Shown here piece by piece: positions 27,540 through 36,908 of a DNA stretch of 64,000 nt; the stretch's first letter is position 1, and every line of letters begins with the position of its first letter. A program made the translations under genes and the position numbers. The notes beneath the pieces are model-generated. The model was not told the DNA's origin. It saw only the letters and a program-made list of their open reading frames with translations, and ran no database searches. This DNA comes from Undibacterium sp. Jales W-56 (GTDB lineage Bacteria > Pseudomonadota > Gammaproteobacteria > Burkholderiales > Burkholderiaceae_D): positions 1 through 64,000 of the forward strand of contig NZ_JAJLQW010000005.1 of assembly GCF_025548535.1 (NCBI RefSeq), in the 5' to 3' direction.

Positions 27540-27560
27540 GGTGCGCATAGCGCACCCTAC
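27540..27560. repeat. Short GTGCGC repeat between liuC and bioA
   Basis: GGTGCGCATAGCGCACCCTAC is a half-length relative of the repeat at 23078-23131 and forms a small hairpin (GTGCGC/GCGCAC). It is in the 41-bp gap between the liuC stop and the proposed bioA start. Confidence 0.65.
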
Positions 27561-27576
27561 AAGTTTTGGAGCAGTT

Positions 27577-28935
27577 TTGGAACAAGTAAATCACAGCGAT
27601 TGGGTCGCACGTAGCCTGCAGCATGTATGGCATCCATGTACCCAGATGCAGCATCATTCCGGTGCCAACCCGGTGCCGCTGATTCCGGTCAGCCACGGTC
27701 GCGGTGCCTGGCTCTACGATATGGACGGCAAACGCTACCTCGACGCCATCAGTTCCTGGTGGGTGAACTTGTTCGGGCACGCCAATCCGCGCATCAATGC
27801 CGAACTCAAGGACCAGCTCGACAAGCTGGAGCATGCGATGCTGGCCGGCTTCACGCATGAGCCGGTGATCCAGTTATCGGAAAAATTAGCGGCGCTCAGC
27901 AAGCATGCCTTAGGTCATTGCTTCTACGCGTCCGATGGCGCATCGGCGGTCGAGATCGCACTGAAGATGAGCTTCCATGCCTGGCGCAATGGCGGTCAGA
28001 CCGATAAACAGGAATTCATTTGCATCAAGGGCAGTTATCACGGTGAAACCGTTGGTGCATTAGCGGTCACTGATGTCAGCCTGTTCCGCGAAGCCTATGG
28101 GCCGATGCTGCAACGGGCGCATGTGGTCGCCTCGCCCGATGCGCGGCAGGCGCAAGCCGGCGAAACCGCTGCCGATGTCGCGCTGCGCGCGGCGGCCGAC
28201 CTGGAACGCGTCCTGCAACAGCGCGACGGCAAAATTGCCGCGGTGATCATCGAGCCGCTAGTGCAATGCGCAACCGGCATGGCGATGCACGACCCCGTGT
28301 ATCTGCGCCGCCTGCGCGAACTGTGCGACCAATATCAGGTGCACCTGATCGCCGATGAAATCGCGGTCGGTTGCGGTCGTACCGGCACTTTCTTTGCCTG
28401 CGAATCGGCCAGCATCTGGCCCGACTTTTTATGCCTGTCGAAAGGCATCAGCGGCGGCTATCTGCCTCTGTCTCTGGTGATGACTACCGATACGGTGTAC
28501 CAGGCGTTTTACGATGCCGATGTACGGCGCGGATTTTTGCATTCGCATTCGTACACCGGCAATCCGCTGGCCTGTCGCGCCGCCTTGGCGACCCTGGCGA
28601 TTTTTGAAGACGAGCAGGTGCTGGAAAAAAACCGGCTCACGGCACAGGCCATCAATGACGCCTTCGCCAGCTTAAGGAACGACCCGCGGGTGCGCCATGT
28701 GCGGCAGCAGGGCATGATCTTCGCGTTCGATGCGGTGATCGATGATGCTGAGCGGGCCGCGACTTTTTCACGGCGCTTTTTTGCGGCGGCATTGAAGCAG
28801 GAATTGTTATTGCGCCCGATTGGTCGCACCGTGTACCTGATGCCGCCGTATATTCTCGATCCGCAGGAAATCGCCTTGTTGACCAGCAAAACCTTGCAGG
28901 TATTTAATGCCGTAATGCATGAGGTGATGGCATGA
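27577..28935 (+). CDS. bioA: Adenosylmethionine-8-amino-7-oxononanoate aminotransferase
   Basis: BioA converts KAPA to DAPA using SAM as amino donor. The 452-residue protein has the family N-terminus [51 protein letters not shown] and the PLP lysine in [13 protein letters not shown]. No ATG fits the N-terminus. The start is proposed at the TTG at 27577, preceded by GGAG (27568-27571) with 5-nt spacing. A GTG at 27541 or the TTG at 27517 inside liuC would add poorly conserved residues. The stop overlaps the bioF start. Confidence 0.92.
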   Translation: MEQVNHSDWVARSLQHVWHPCTQMQHHSGANPVPLIPVSHGRGAWLYDMDGKRYLDAISSWWVNLFGHANPRINAELKDQLDKLEHAMLAGFTHEPVIQLSEKLAALSKHALGHCFYASDGASAVEIALKMSFHAWRNGGQTDKQEFICIKGSYHGETVGALAVTDVSLFREAYGPMLQRAHVVASPDARQAQAGETAADVALRAAADLERVLQQRDGKIAAVIIEPLVQCATGMAMHDPVYLRRLRELCDQYQVHLIADEIAVGCGRTGTFFACESASIWPDFLCLSKGISGGYLPLSLVMTTDTVYQAFYDADVRRGFLHSHSYTGNPLACRAALATLAIFEDEQVLEKNRLTAQAINDAFASLRNDPRVRHVRQQGMIFAFDAVIDDAERAATFSRRFFAAALKQELLLRPIGRTVYLMPPYILDPQEIALLTSKTLQVFNAVMHEVMA

Positions 28936-30170
28936 GTCAGCACCTGTTAGGCCAATTGCGTGATGAGCTCGATGTACTCGATGCCAAACACCTGATACGC
29001 CGCCGCCGTACGGTGGAGACGCCATCTGCACCGGCCTTGCGCGTCGATGGCAGGGACTTGCTGGCCTTCTGCAGTAACGATTATCTGGGCCTGGCGGCCC
29101 ATCCGGCAATCATCGCTGCTTTGCAAGAGGGCGCAAGTCTGTACGGCGTAGGCAGCGGCGCCTCGCATCTGATCAGCGGGCATAGCCGCGCGCATGCCGT
29201 GCTGGAAGAACGGCTGGCTGAATTCATGTCGCCGTATATGGAACACGCCCGTGCCCTGTATTTTTGCACCGGCTATATGGCGAATCTGGCCGTCATCACG
29301 GCACTGGCCGGTAAAGATGCGGCAGTGTTCTCAGAAGCTTTAAATCATGCCTCGCTGATTGACGGTGTCCGTTTATCGCGGGCCGCGGTCAAGGTATTTC
29401 CGCATCGCGATTACGCTGCGCTCGAGCAGATGTTGCAAGAGTCAAATGCCAACACCAAAGTCGTGGTCACCGACAGCGTCTTCAGCATGGATGGCAATAT
29501 CGCCGACCTGCCTGCGCTGCTGGCCTTATGCGAGCGCCATGATGCCTGGCTGATGGTCGATGATGCGCATGGCTTCGGCGTGCTAGGAACAAACGGACGC
29601 GGCGTGCTGGAACACTTCAACCTGCGCTCGCCGAATCTGGTCTACATGGGCACGCTGGGCAAAGCGGCCGGGGTAGGCGGTGCCTTCGTCGCAGCGCACA
29701 CCACCGTGATCGAATGGCTGGTGCAAAAGGCCAGGCCGTATATTTATACGACTGCCGCACCGCCGGCGCTGGCGCATGCGCTGCTGACCAGTCTCGACAT
29801 CATCAGCGGCGCAGAGGGCCAGCAGCGACGTAATAATTTGCAGCAGTTGATCGCCAGTTTCCGCCAAGGCTTACGCCTGCCGAGCTGGGAGTTGATGCCT
29901 TCGGATACCGCGATACAACCGGTGGTGATCGGCGATAACGCGGTGATGTTGCAGGTTGCCGCGAATCTGCTGGAACAGGGTATCTGGGTCGGTGCGATTC
30001 GTCCACCCACCGTGCCAGCCGGTTCAGCGCGATTGCGTATCACCTTGTCGGCATCGCATACCCGGGAACAGGTCACGCAGCTGGTGCATGCCTTGAATGA
30101 ATTGGAAGCCGCATCAAATGAAGCAGCAAAAGATGAAGCAACATCAAACGGTCTGGCGGAGGCACCGTGA
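28932..30170 (+). CDS. bioF: 8-amino-7-oxononanoate synthase
   Basis: BioF condenses pimeloyl-CoA or pimeloyl-ACP with alanine to KAPA. The 412-residue protein has the alpha-oxoamine synthase motifs [56 protein letters not shown] and the PLP lysine in [14 protein letters not shown] short Ala/Glu/Asp-rich C-terminal tail extends past the usual end. ATGA overlaps with both bioA and bioD indicate translational coupling. Confidence 0.95.
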   Translation: MSQHLLGQLRDELDVLDAKHLIRRRRTVETPSAPALRVDGRDLLAFCSNDYLGLAAHPAIIAALQEGASLYGVGSGASHLISGHSRAHAVLEERLAEFMSPYMEHARALYFCTGYMANLAVITALAGKDAAVFSEALNHASLIDGVRLSRAAVKVFPHRDYAALEQMLQESNANTKVVVTDSVFSMDGNIADLPALLALCERHDAWLMVDDAHGFGVLGTNGRGVLEHFNLRSPNLVYMGTLGKAAGVGGAFVAAHTTVIEWLVQKARPYIYTTAAPPALAHALLTSLDIISGAEGQQRRNNLQQLIASFRQGLRLPSWELMPSDTAIQPVVIGDNAVMLQVAANLLEQGIWVGAIRPPTVPAGSARLRITLSASHTREQVTQLVHALNELEAASNEAAKDEATSNGLAEAP

Positions 30171-30892
30171 ATAAGAACCTTCATTTGCGGCCGCACGACT
30201 ATTTCGTGACCGGTACCGATACCGAGATCGGCAAGACCCTGGTCAGCGCTGCGCTGCTGCATGCAATGGCGCAGCGTGAGTGGCGCAGTGTCGGCATGAA
30301 GCCCGTCGCAGCCGGAGCCGACTTACGTGATGGCGTATTGCACAATGAGGATGTCGATGCCTTGATCGCCGCGTCCTCAGTAAACGCGCCGCTGGAATGG
30401 GTTTGTCCGTATCTGATGCAGACGCCTGCCGCGCCGCATATCGTGGCACAACGTGAGCAGGTCACGATTTCGCTGCCGCATGTCAGTGCTTGCTACCGGC
30501 AGTTGACCCAACTGGCCGATGCGGTGGTGGTGGAAGGCGTAGGCGGCTTTTGCGTGCCGCTGAATGCCGAACACGACACCGCCGATATGGCGCAGCAACT
30601 GGGCTTGCCGGTGATCCTGGTGGTCGGTTTGCGGCTGGGTTGCATCAACCACGCCCTGTTAAGCGCCGCAGCGATTGCCGCCCGCGGCTTGCGGCTGGCC
30701 GGCTGGGTCGCCAACACGGTCGATCCTGGCATGCTGTACCCTGCTGATAACATAGCGGCGTTGCAGGCACGATTAGCCGCGCCGTTAATAGGGCAGATTC
30801 CGCGATTAGACTTATCCACCGATACGGTGGGTGCAGAAGCAAGGCTGGCACAGCGTGCCGCCGCGTATTTAGATTTGAATTTATTGAAGTGA
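30167..30892 (+). CDS. bioD: Dethiobiotin synthetase
   Basis: This ATP-dependent enzyme forms the ureido ring of dethiobiotin from DAPA and CO2. The 241-residue protein has the P-loop region [26 protein letters not shown] and [12 protein letters not shown], then [13 protein letters not shown], all typical of BioD. It overlaps bioF by 4 nt and ends 10 bp before bioB. Confidence 0.95.
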   Translation: MNKNLHLRPHDYFVTGTDTEIGKTLVSAALLHAMAQREWRSVGMKPVAAGADLRDGVLHNEDVDALIAASSVNAPLEWVCPYLMQTPAAPHIVAQREQVTISLPHVSACYRQLTQLADAVVVEGVGGFCVPLNAEHDTADMAQQLGLPVILVVGLRLGCINHALLSAAAIAARGLRLAGWVANTVDPGMLYPADNIAALQARLAAPLIGQIPRLDLSTDTVGAEARLAQRAAAYLDLNLLK

Positions 30893-30902
30893 AGGAAGAC
30901 TC

Positions 30903-31931
30903 ATGCAAGCCAAAGAACAAACACCACAAGCGGTACAATTTCAGCCGACTGTCAAAAAAATCGAAGCCGACACCTGGCCAGTGGACGACGTGCTGGCGCT
31001 GTTTGACTTACCGTTTAACGACCTGATGTTCCAGGCCCAGACCGCGCATCGTGCCAACTTCCCGAATGCCGATATCGAACTCGCCACACTGCTGTCCATC
31101 AAGACCGGTGGTTGCGAAGAAGATTGCAGTTACTGCCCGCAGGCAGCGCGCTACGACACCGGTGTGGTAGCCCAAAAAATGCTCGATGTGCGCGAAGTGC
31201 TGGACGCCGCCAAAGCCGCCCGCGAAAACGGTGCAACCCGTTTCTGCATGGGCGCGGCGTGGCGCTCGCCGAAAGACCGCGACATGGAAAAAGTAGAGAC
31301 CATGGTGCGCGAAGTCAAGGCCATGGGACTGGAAACCTGCGCCACTTTGGGCATGCTCAAGGAAGAACAGGCGCAGCGCCTGGCCGATGCCGGTCTCGAT
31401 TACTACAATCACAATCTGGACACCGCACCGGAGTTTTACAGCAATGTGATCTCGACCCGCGATTATCAGGACCGCTTGGACACGCTGGGCCATGTGCGCA
31501 GCGCCGGACTTAAAGTCTGCTGCGGCGGCATCGTCGGCATGGGTGAATCGCGCCGGCAACGCGCCGGCCTGATAGCACAACTGGCGAACCTCAATCCTTA
31601 CCCGGAATCGGTGCCGGTCAATCACCTGGTCCAAGTCGAAGGCACGCCGCTGCACGGTCTTGATCCGCTCGACCCATTCGAGTTTGTCCGTACCATTGCG
31701 ATCGCCCGCATCACCATGCCGAAGGCGCGCGTACGTTTGTCCGCCGGCCGCCGTCAGATGGGCGAAGCGGTACAGGCGATGTGTTTCCTGGCGGGGGCGA
31801 ATTCGATTTTTTACGGCGATAAATTGCTGACCACGCAAAACCCGGAGGCAGAAGACGACCGCGTCCTGTTAGACAAACTCGGCCTGAAAACTCGCGGCAA
31901 GGTCGAAGCCAAAGCCGGTAGCTGCAACTAA
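30903..31931 (+). CDS. bioB: Biotin synthase (radical SAM)
   Basis: BioB inserts sulfur into dethiobiotin. The 342-residue protein has the radical-SAM cluster C71-x3-C75-x2-C78 ([12 protein letters not shown]) and the Fe2S2 ligand region ([23 protein letters not shown]). It also has [13 protein letters not shown] and the C-terminal [17 protein letters not shown] precedes the ATG. It completes the bioA-F-D-B operon embedded between liuC and liuD. Confidence 0.97.
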   Translation: MQAKEQTPQAVQFQPTVKKIEADTWPVDDVLALFDLPFNDLMFQAQTAHRANFPNADIELATLLSIKTGGCEEDCSYCPQAARYDTGVVAQKMLDVREVLDAAKAARENGATRFCMGAAWRSPKDRDMEKVETMVREVKAMGLETCATLGMLKEEQAQRLADAGLDYYNHNLDTAPEFYSNVISTRDYQDRLDTLGHVRSAGLKVCCGGIVGMGESRRQRAGLIAQLANLNPYPESVPVNHLVQVEGTPLHGLDPLDPFEFVRTIAIARITMPKARVRLSAGRRQMGEAVQAMCFLAGANSIFYGDKLLTTQNPEAEDDRVLLDKLGLKTRGKVEAKAGSCN

Positions 31932-31965
31932 AAGTAATTCAAAATCCGTAGTTCAAAGCCCCTTG

Positions 31966-32062
31966 CCATAGAGGCACCGAGACACCGAGAGCAGCAAAAA
32001 GACGATCAATTTCCTCCGTTTTTCCTCTGTGTCTCGATGTCTCTGTGTTGAGAGGTTTTAAA
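31966..32062. repeat. Dispersed ACAGAGACACAGAG-type inverted repeat
   Basis: Left arm AGAGGCACCGAGACACCGAGAG pairs imperfectly with a right arm containing CTCTGTGTCTCGATGTCTC. The right arm ends with TTGAGAGGTTTT. A related copy in the opposite orientation lies at 63333-63375. It fills most of the bioB-liuD gap. Confidence 0.7.
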
Positions 32063-32087
32063 GAATTTTTACTGGAAAGATTTATCC

Positions 32088-34097
32088 ATGTTTAGCAAAA
32101 TCCTGATCGCCAACCGTGGCGAAATCGCTTGCCGTGTCGCTGCTACCGCACGCCGCATGGGCATTAAAACCGTCGCTGTATACTCCGAAGCGGACGCCAA
32201 TGCGAAGCATGTTGCCGTCTGCGACGAAGCCGTCTTGATCGGACCGGCTCCCGCCAAAGAGAGCTATCTGCGCGCTGACAAAATCATTGCAGTTGCGCTG
32301 GCGACGGGCGCCCAGGCGATCCATCCAGGTTATGGTTTCTTGTCTGAGAATAGCGAGTTTGCCGATGCTTGCGCCAAGGCTGGATTGGTATTCATCGGAC
32401 CGCCGGCATCGGCGATCCGTGCCATGGGCAGCAAGTCAGCCGCCAAATCCCTGATGGAAAAAGCCGGGGTGCCGCTGGTGCCCGGCTATCACGGCGACAA
32501 TCAGGACGCCGATTTCTTGCAGAACGAGGCCGACCGCATCGGTTATCCGGTATTGCTCAAAGCCAGTGCCGGCGGCGGCGGTAAAGGCATGCGCGTGATT
32601 GAAAAATCCGCCGACTTTAAAGATGCACTAGCCTCCTGCAAACGCGAAGCGATCAATTCCTTTGGCGACGATAAAGTCCTGGCCGAAAAATATCTGCAAC
32701 GTCCGCGCCACATCGAGATCCAGGTCTTTGCCGACACAAAAGGCAATTGCGTATATCTGTTCGAGCGCGATTGCTCGGTGCAGCGTCGCCATCAAAAAGT
32801 TCTCGAAGAAGCGCCAGCACCGGGCATGACCGCCGCGCGTCGTGCGGCGATGGGCGAAGCGGCAGTGGCGGCGGCCAAGGCGGTCGGCTACGTCGGCGCA
32901 GGCACGGTCGAGTTCATTGCAAACCAGGACGGCTCTTTCTATTTCATGGAAATGAATACCCGCTTGCAGGTGGAGCATCCGGTCACCGAGATGATCACCG
33001 GCACCGATCTGGTCGAATGGCAATTGCGCGTCGCTGCCGGCCAGCCTCTGCCTAAGAGCCAGGCTGAACTCAGCATCAACGGACACTCCATCGAAGCACG
33101 CGTGTATGCCGAGAATCCGGAAAAAGGCTTCCTGCCGTCGATCGGTACCTTGCAGCATAACCACACGCCGACCGCCGTCAATTTCAAGCTCGGCGGCGGC
33201 GTGAATGCTCCTGCTTCTTGCCGCATCGATAGCGGTGTGCGTGAAGGCGACAGCATTTCGCCGTTCTACGACCCGATGATTGCCAAGCTGATCGTCTGGG
33301 GCAAAGACCGCACCGAGGCGCTGGCCAACATGGCGCAAGCCCTGGCGCAATACCAGATCGTCGGTCTCTCATCGAATATCGCCTTCCTGCAACGCCTGAT
33401 CGCCAGCCCGGCTTTTGCCACTGCCGATCTGGATACCGGCTTGATTGAGCGCAATCAAGACGTGCTGTTCCCGGCCGTAGTGCCTGCCAGCCTGCCGGTA
33501 CTGGCATTGGCGACGGTCGCGTTGCTGCAGGCAGAACAAAGTGGCGCTAGCGATCCGTGGCAGAGCAGCCACGGTTGGCGCATGAACAGTATTTTGCAGC
33601 GCAGCTTCAAGCTAGAAGAAGAGCACGGCATGCATGAAGTCATCGTGAGTTATCTGGCGGACGGCTGGGAGATCGGTGTCAATGGCATGTCCGCCAAAGC
33701 CAGCCTGACCCACCGCTCAGGAAATCCGGCACATCATTTCAATCTCAAGCTAGGCGATCAGACCGTGACCGGTACGGTGGTGCGCAATGCAGAAATGGTC
33801 CATGTATTCAGCCAGGGACAACACACCCAATTGCATTATGCCGATCCGATGGCGCATGCCGGAGAAGCCGAGAGCGAAGGCGGCCGCCTGACCGCCCCGA
33901 TGCCAGGCAAGATCGTCGCGGTACTGGTCAGCAAAGGGCAGGAAGTCAAAAAGGGCGATGCCCTGCTGATCATGGAAGCGATGAAAATGGAACACACCAT
34001 CGCCGCACCGCATGACGGCGTGGTCGATGAAGTGCTATACGCCATCGCCGATCAGGTGGCAGAGGGTGCGCCACTACTGAGCTTCAAGCAAGACTGA
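32088..34097 (+). CDS. liuD: Methylcrotonyl-CoA carboxylase, biotin-carrying (alpha) subunit
   Basis: This subunit carboxylates its own biotin with bicarbonate and ATP, then passes CO2 to LiuB. The 669-residue protein has a biotin-carboxylase domain (KILIANRGEIACRV, KASAGGGGKGMRVI, EMNTRLQVEHPVTEMITG), a BT linker region and a C-terminal BCCP domain. The biotinyl lysine is K633 in MEAMKMEHTIAAP. GGAAAG lies before the ATG. It directly follows the biotin operon, which makes its cofactor. Confidence 0.96.
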   Translation: MFSKILIANRGEIACRVAATARRMGIKTVAVYSEADANAKHVAVCDEAVLIGPAPAKESYLRADKIIAVALATGAQAIHPGYGFLSENSEFADACAKAGLVFIGPPASAIRAMGSKSAAKSLMEKAGVPLVPGYHGDNQDADFLQNEADRIGYPVLLKASAGGGGKGMRVIEKSADFKDALASCKREAINSFGDDKVLAEKYLQRPRHIEIQVFADTKGNCVYLFERDCSVQRRHQKVLEEAPAPGMTAARRAAMGEAAVAAAKAVGYVGAGTVEFIANQDGSFYFMEMNTRLQVEHPVTEMITGTDLVEWQLRVAAGQPLPKSQAELSINGHSIEARVYAENPEKGFLPSIGTLQHNHTPTAVNFKLGGGVNAPASCRIDSGVREGDSISPFYDPMIAKLIVWGKDRTEALANMAQALAQYQIVGLSSNIAFLQRLIASPAFATADLDTGLIERNQDVLFPAVVPASLPVLALATVALLQAEQSGASDPWQSSHGWRMNSILQRSFKLEEEHGMHEVIVSYLADGWEIGVNGMSAKASLTHRSGNPAHHFNLKLGDQTVTGTVVRNAEMVHVFSQGQHTQLHYADPMAHAGEAESEGGRLTAPMPGKIVAVLVSKGQEVKKGDALLIMEAMKMEHTIAAPHDGVVDEVLYAIADQVAEGAPLLSFKQD

Positions 34098-34144
34098 AAT
34101 TGGCAGAAGCATTCAAATGTTTATATCATTAGCCTACTTGCTAG

Positions 34145-34186
34145 CACCCTCATCCCGAACCTTCTCCCGCAAGCGGGAGAAGGGAG
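34145..34186. repeat. REP-like repeat, direct orientation, before the DUF559 gene
   Basis: A CACCCTCATCCCGAACC head is followed by an 11-bp palindrome: CCTTCTCCCGC (34160-34170), AA, GCGGGAGAAGG (34173-34183). Then AGTTAACGGCAATTAA leads into the DUF559 ATG. Sequence from about 34117 to 34200 is repeated in altered form at about 34677-34789. Confidence 0.85.
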
Positions 34187-34202
34187 TTAACGGCAATTAA
34201 AT

Positions 34203-34592
34203 ATGGATGTGTTCTTTCCACATCAACCGGCCAAACTCCCGGAAGACCTAAAAACCTGGGCCAGAGAAATGCGCAGGCAAATGCCGGATGCGGAAGCTTT
34301 GTTGTGGCAATTGATACGCAACCGTCGTCTGGCAAACGCAAAGTTCCGACGCCAGCATCCTGTCGGTCGCTACATCCTCGATTTTTATTCCGTAGAAACG
34401 AAACTGGCGATTGAACTCGATGGAGGTCAACACGCAGAGGCAATTGCATATGATCAAAGGCGCGATGAATTTTTGGCTAGTCAAGGAATCCGCGTGTTAC
34501 GTTTTTGGAATAATCAGATGTTGAGGGAAACGGAAAGTGTACTTGAAGTGATTTATGATGCACTGATAAACTCGAAAAAAATGGCTAAATAG
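34203..34592 (+). CDS. DUF559 (Vsr/MutH-like PD-(D/E)XK) endonuclease-like protein
   Basis: This 129-residue protein matches the DUF559 family: WAREMRRQMPDAEALLWQLIRNRRL, FRRQHPVGRYILDFYSVE, IELDGGQHAE, YDQRRDEFLASQGIRVLRFWNNQML. The Asp in LDFYS and the ELDGGQH segment fit a nuclease active site. Members are related to very-short-patch-repair endonucleases, but none of this subgroup has an assigned substrate. The gene fits exactly between two inverted copies of a palindromic repeat, starting 17 bp after one and ending 2 bp before the other. This suggests it travels with the repeats. Confidence 0.88.
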   Translation: MDVFFPHQPAKLPEDLKTWAREMRRQMPDAEALLWQLIRNRRLANAKFRRQHPVGRYILDFYSVETKLAIELDGGQHAEAIAYDQRRDEFLASQGIRVLRFWNNQMLRETESVLEVIYDALINSKKMAK

Positions 34593-34594
34593 AA

Positions 34595-34635
34595 CCCTTC
34601 TCCCGCAAGCGGGAGAAGGGCAGGGATGAGGGCGG
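34595..34635. repeat. REP-like repeat, inverted orientation, after the DUF559 gene
   Basis: A perfect 12-bp palindrome, CCCTTCTCCCGC (34595-34606), AA, GCGGGAGAAGGG (34609-34620), is followed by the inverted head GGGATGAGGG. It begins 2 bp after the DUF559 stop. It may also act as a terminator hairpin, although no T run follows. Confidence 0.85.
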
Positions 34636-34715
34636 TGGAATAAATGCGCTTTCCTAAAATTCTAGAACATAAAATGTAAATGTTGATCAGTTCGCAATCG
34701 TTGCGCTACTTGCCA

Positions 34716-34789
34716 ACACCCTCATCCCCAACCCCAGCGTGGTGGTCAACATCGTCGCCAGCGAGAGAAGGAAGTTAACCGCAATTAAT
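34716..34789. repeat. Disrupted REP-like repeat before ghrA copy 1
   Basis: The head CACCCTCATCCCCAACC and the tail AGTTAACCGCAATTAAT match 34145-34200. The centre of the hairpin is replaced by unrelated sequence (about 34736-34763), leaving only AGAGAAGG of the right arm. The shared tail leads directly into the ghrA start. Confidence 0.75.
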
Positions 34790-35719
34790 ATGAAAATCAT
34801 CTTCCACGCCACCGGCGGCAATCCCGATCACTGGCTGCATAGCCTCAATCTCGCACTCCCGCAACACGACATCCGGGTCTGGCAGGAGGGCGATACCGCG
34901 CCCGCCGATTACGCGATCGTCTGGAAACCGCCCGCAGCGATGCTGGCAGGACGCAGCGCTTTAAAAGCGATCTTCAATCTCGGGGCCGGTGTCGATGCGA
35001 TTTTGCAATTGGGCGATGCCTTGCCCGCTGGCGTGCCGGTGATCCGCCTCGATGATGCGGGCATGGGCATACAGATGGCGGAATATGTGAGTCACGCTTT
35101 GCTGCGCTATTTCCGGCGCTTTGACAGCTACGAGCAGCAGCGGCAGGCGCAGCATTGGCGCTTCTTGAAGCCCTTCGATAAACAGGATTTCCCTGTCGGG
35201 ATATTGGGTCTGGGCGTGTTAGGGCAGCGGATTGCGCATGCGATCGCGCATTTTGACTTCCCGATTCACGGCTGGAGCCGTACCCCCAAAAATATCGAGG
35301 GCGTCAGCTGTTATGCAGGTCAGCAAGGTCTGACGGCGTTTTTACAGGCATCGAAAGTATTGGTATGCATCCTGCCGCTCACCGACGACACCAGCGGTAT
35401 TTTAAATCGCGAGAACCTGCAAAAATTACCCAAGGGTGCTTACCTGATCAACGTCGCACGCGGTGCCCATGTGGTCGAAGAAGACTTGCTCGCGCTGGTG
35501 CAGGAAGAACACATCGCAGGCGCGACGCTCGATGTGTTCCAGCAAGAGCCACTGCCTGCCGGACACCCCTTTTGGTCCGAACCGCGCATCAGTATCACCC
35601 CGCATATCGCCGCACTCACCTTGCGTGATGAGAGCGCCCGACAGATTGCCGGCAAGATTCAGGCACTGCAACAAGGTCAGGCGATCAGCGGTATCGTTGA
35701 CGCATCGAGAGGATATTAA
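34790..35719 (+). CDS. ghrA: Glyoxylate/hydroxypyruvate reductase A, copy 1
   Basis: This D-2-hydroxyacid dehydrogenase reduces glyoxylate or hydroxypyruvate with NAD(P)H. The 309-residue protein has RVWQEGDTAPADYAIVWKPP, the Rossmann motif GILGLGVLGQRIA, the catalytic Arg in NVARGAHVV, a Glu in QQEPLP and the His in ITPHIAALT. The start at ATG 34790 aligns with copy 2. Codon usage resembles the surrounding liu genes, so this is probably the resident copy. A 36-codon liuE fragment follows directly. Confidence 0.93.
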   Translation: MKIIFHATGGNPDHWLHSLNLALPQHDIRVWQEGDTAPADYAIVWKPPAAMLAGRSALKAIFNLGAGVDAILQLGDALPAGVPVIRLDDAGMGIQMAEYVSHALLRYFRRFDSYEQQRQAQHWRFLKPFDKQDFPVGILGLGVLGQRIAHAIAHFDFPIHGWSRTPKNIEGVSCYAGQQGLTAFLQASKVLVCILPLTDDTSGILNRENLQKLPKGAYLINVARGAHVVEEDLLALVQEEHIAGATLDVFQQEPLPAGHPFWSEPRISITPHIAALTLRDESARQIAGKIQALQQGQAISGIVDASRGY

Positions 35720-35720
35720 T

Positions 35721-35831
35721 ATGACTGCCAGCTTACCCAAACAAGCCAAAATCGTCGAAGTCGGCCCACGCGACGGTTTGCAGAATGAAAAAGAAAGCAT
35801 TCCTGCCGACCTCAAGATCGCGCTTTCGTAG
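35721..35831 (+). pseudogene. liuE: Truncated 5' fragment of liuE
   Basis: The first 33 codons (MTASLPKQAKIVEVGPRDGL, then QNEKESIPADLKI) are the N-terminus of HMG-CoA lyase. The reading then runs into ALS and a TAG stop. The DNA at 35705-35820 matches 36893-37008 with five differences in 116 bp. This is a broken duplicate of the intact gene at 36909; the peptide cannot be functional as a lyase. Confidence 0.9.
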
Positions 35832-35977
35832 CAGCGCATCTGCATATGGCAAGAAGTTGATGCTGAAATTGGCGAATAAGTAGAGTTTTTCTTGGAGACA
35901 AATTAGCTCAATGTGTAGATAGTGCTGACAAAATTAGGTAAGGCTGCTTTGTTTAACGTGAACACAAAAAAATAAAA
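35832..35977. other. AT-rich junction sequence upstream of ghrA copy 2
   Basis: These 146 bp have no ORF and no similarity that I can see to the region upstream of copy 1. The sequence is AT-rich and probably came with ghrA copy 2, whose promoter it may contain. Confidence 0.5.
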
Positions 35978-36907
35978 GTGAATATTATTTTCCAAGACAA
36001 TGGTAACCATCTGGATGATTGGTTGAATGCTCTTAAGAAAACTCTTCCGCAGGCGAATGTACGTGTTTGGCAAGAGGGCGATACTGCTCCGGCTGACTAT
36101 GCAATAGTCTGGAAGCCGCCAGTTGCCATGCTGCGTGAACAGGTTGGTTTAAAGGCTATTTTCAGCAGAGGTGCAGGTGTAGATGGGATATTGCAGTTAG
36201 CAGCTAATTTACCCCAAGGTGTACCGGTGGTTCGTCTCAGCGATGCCGGCATGGGCATACAAATGGCAGAGTATGTGACCCATGCAGTATTGCGTTATTT
36301 CCGTCAATTCGATTCCTATCAAACCTTAGCGCGGACCGCTGATTGGCGTTTTTTAAGGCCGAATATGCGCGCTGCATTCTCTATCGGTGTGCTTGGTTTG
36401 GGTGTTTTGGGTCAGAGGGTAATTCAAGCCTTGCAGCATTTTGATTTCACCGTTAACGGTTGGAGCCGAAGTCCAAAAGATTTGCCGGGTGTGTCATGTT
36501 TTTCAGGACGCGAAAACTTAGCGGCGTTTATGCAGGCGTCAAAAGTCCTCGTATGTATTTTGCCGTTGACCGAAGAAACTAAAGGCTTGCTTAATCGCGA
36601 AAACTTATCACATCTACCGCAATCTGCTTATTTGATCAATGTGGGGCGTGGCGGGCATTTAGTAGAAGCAGATTTGCTTCCACTCATACAGCAAGGTCGT
36701 ATTGCTGGCGCAACCCTTGATGTTTTTTCTGAAGAACCATTGCCAGCACTTCACCCATTTTGGCAAGAACCTCGGATCACGCTGACCCCCCATATTGCTG
36801 CGATGACTATGATAGAAGAAAGCGTAGTACAAATTGCGGCGAAGATGCAAGCCTTAGAACAAGGCATGCCGATTACCGGAGTGGTTAATTTTTCGAGAGG
36901 ATATTAA
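35978..36907 (+). CDS. ghrA: Glyoxylate/hydroxypyruvate reductase A, copy 2
   Basis: It has exactly the same length as copy 1 (309 residues) and aligns without gaps over most of its sequence at roughly two-thirds identity by eye. It keeps the Rossmann motif GVLGLGVLGQRVI and the catalytic segments NVGRGGHLV, SEEPLP and LTPHIAAMT. Third-codon positions are much more often A or T than in copy 1 and the liu genes. The start is a GTG with no clear Shine-Dalgarno sequence. It looks like a xenolog brought in from a relative together with a liuE start. Confidence 0.9.
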   Translation: MNIIFQDNGNHLDDWLNALKKTLPQANVRVWQEGDTAPADYAIVWKPPVAMLREQVGLKAIFSRGAGVDGILQLAANLPQGVPVVRLSDAGMGIQMAEYVTHAVLRYFRQFDSYQTLARTADWRFLRPNMRAAFSIGVLGLGVLGQRVIQALQHFDFTVNGWSRSPKDLPGVSCFSGRENLAAFMQASKVLVCILPLTEETKGLLNRENLSHLPQSAYLINVGRGGHLVEADLLPLIQQGRIAGATLDVFSEEPLPALHPFWQEPRITLTPHIAAMTMIEESVVQIAAKMQALEQGMPITGVVNFSRGY

Positions 36908-36908
36908 T

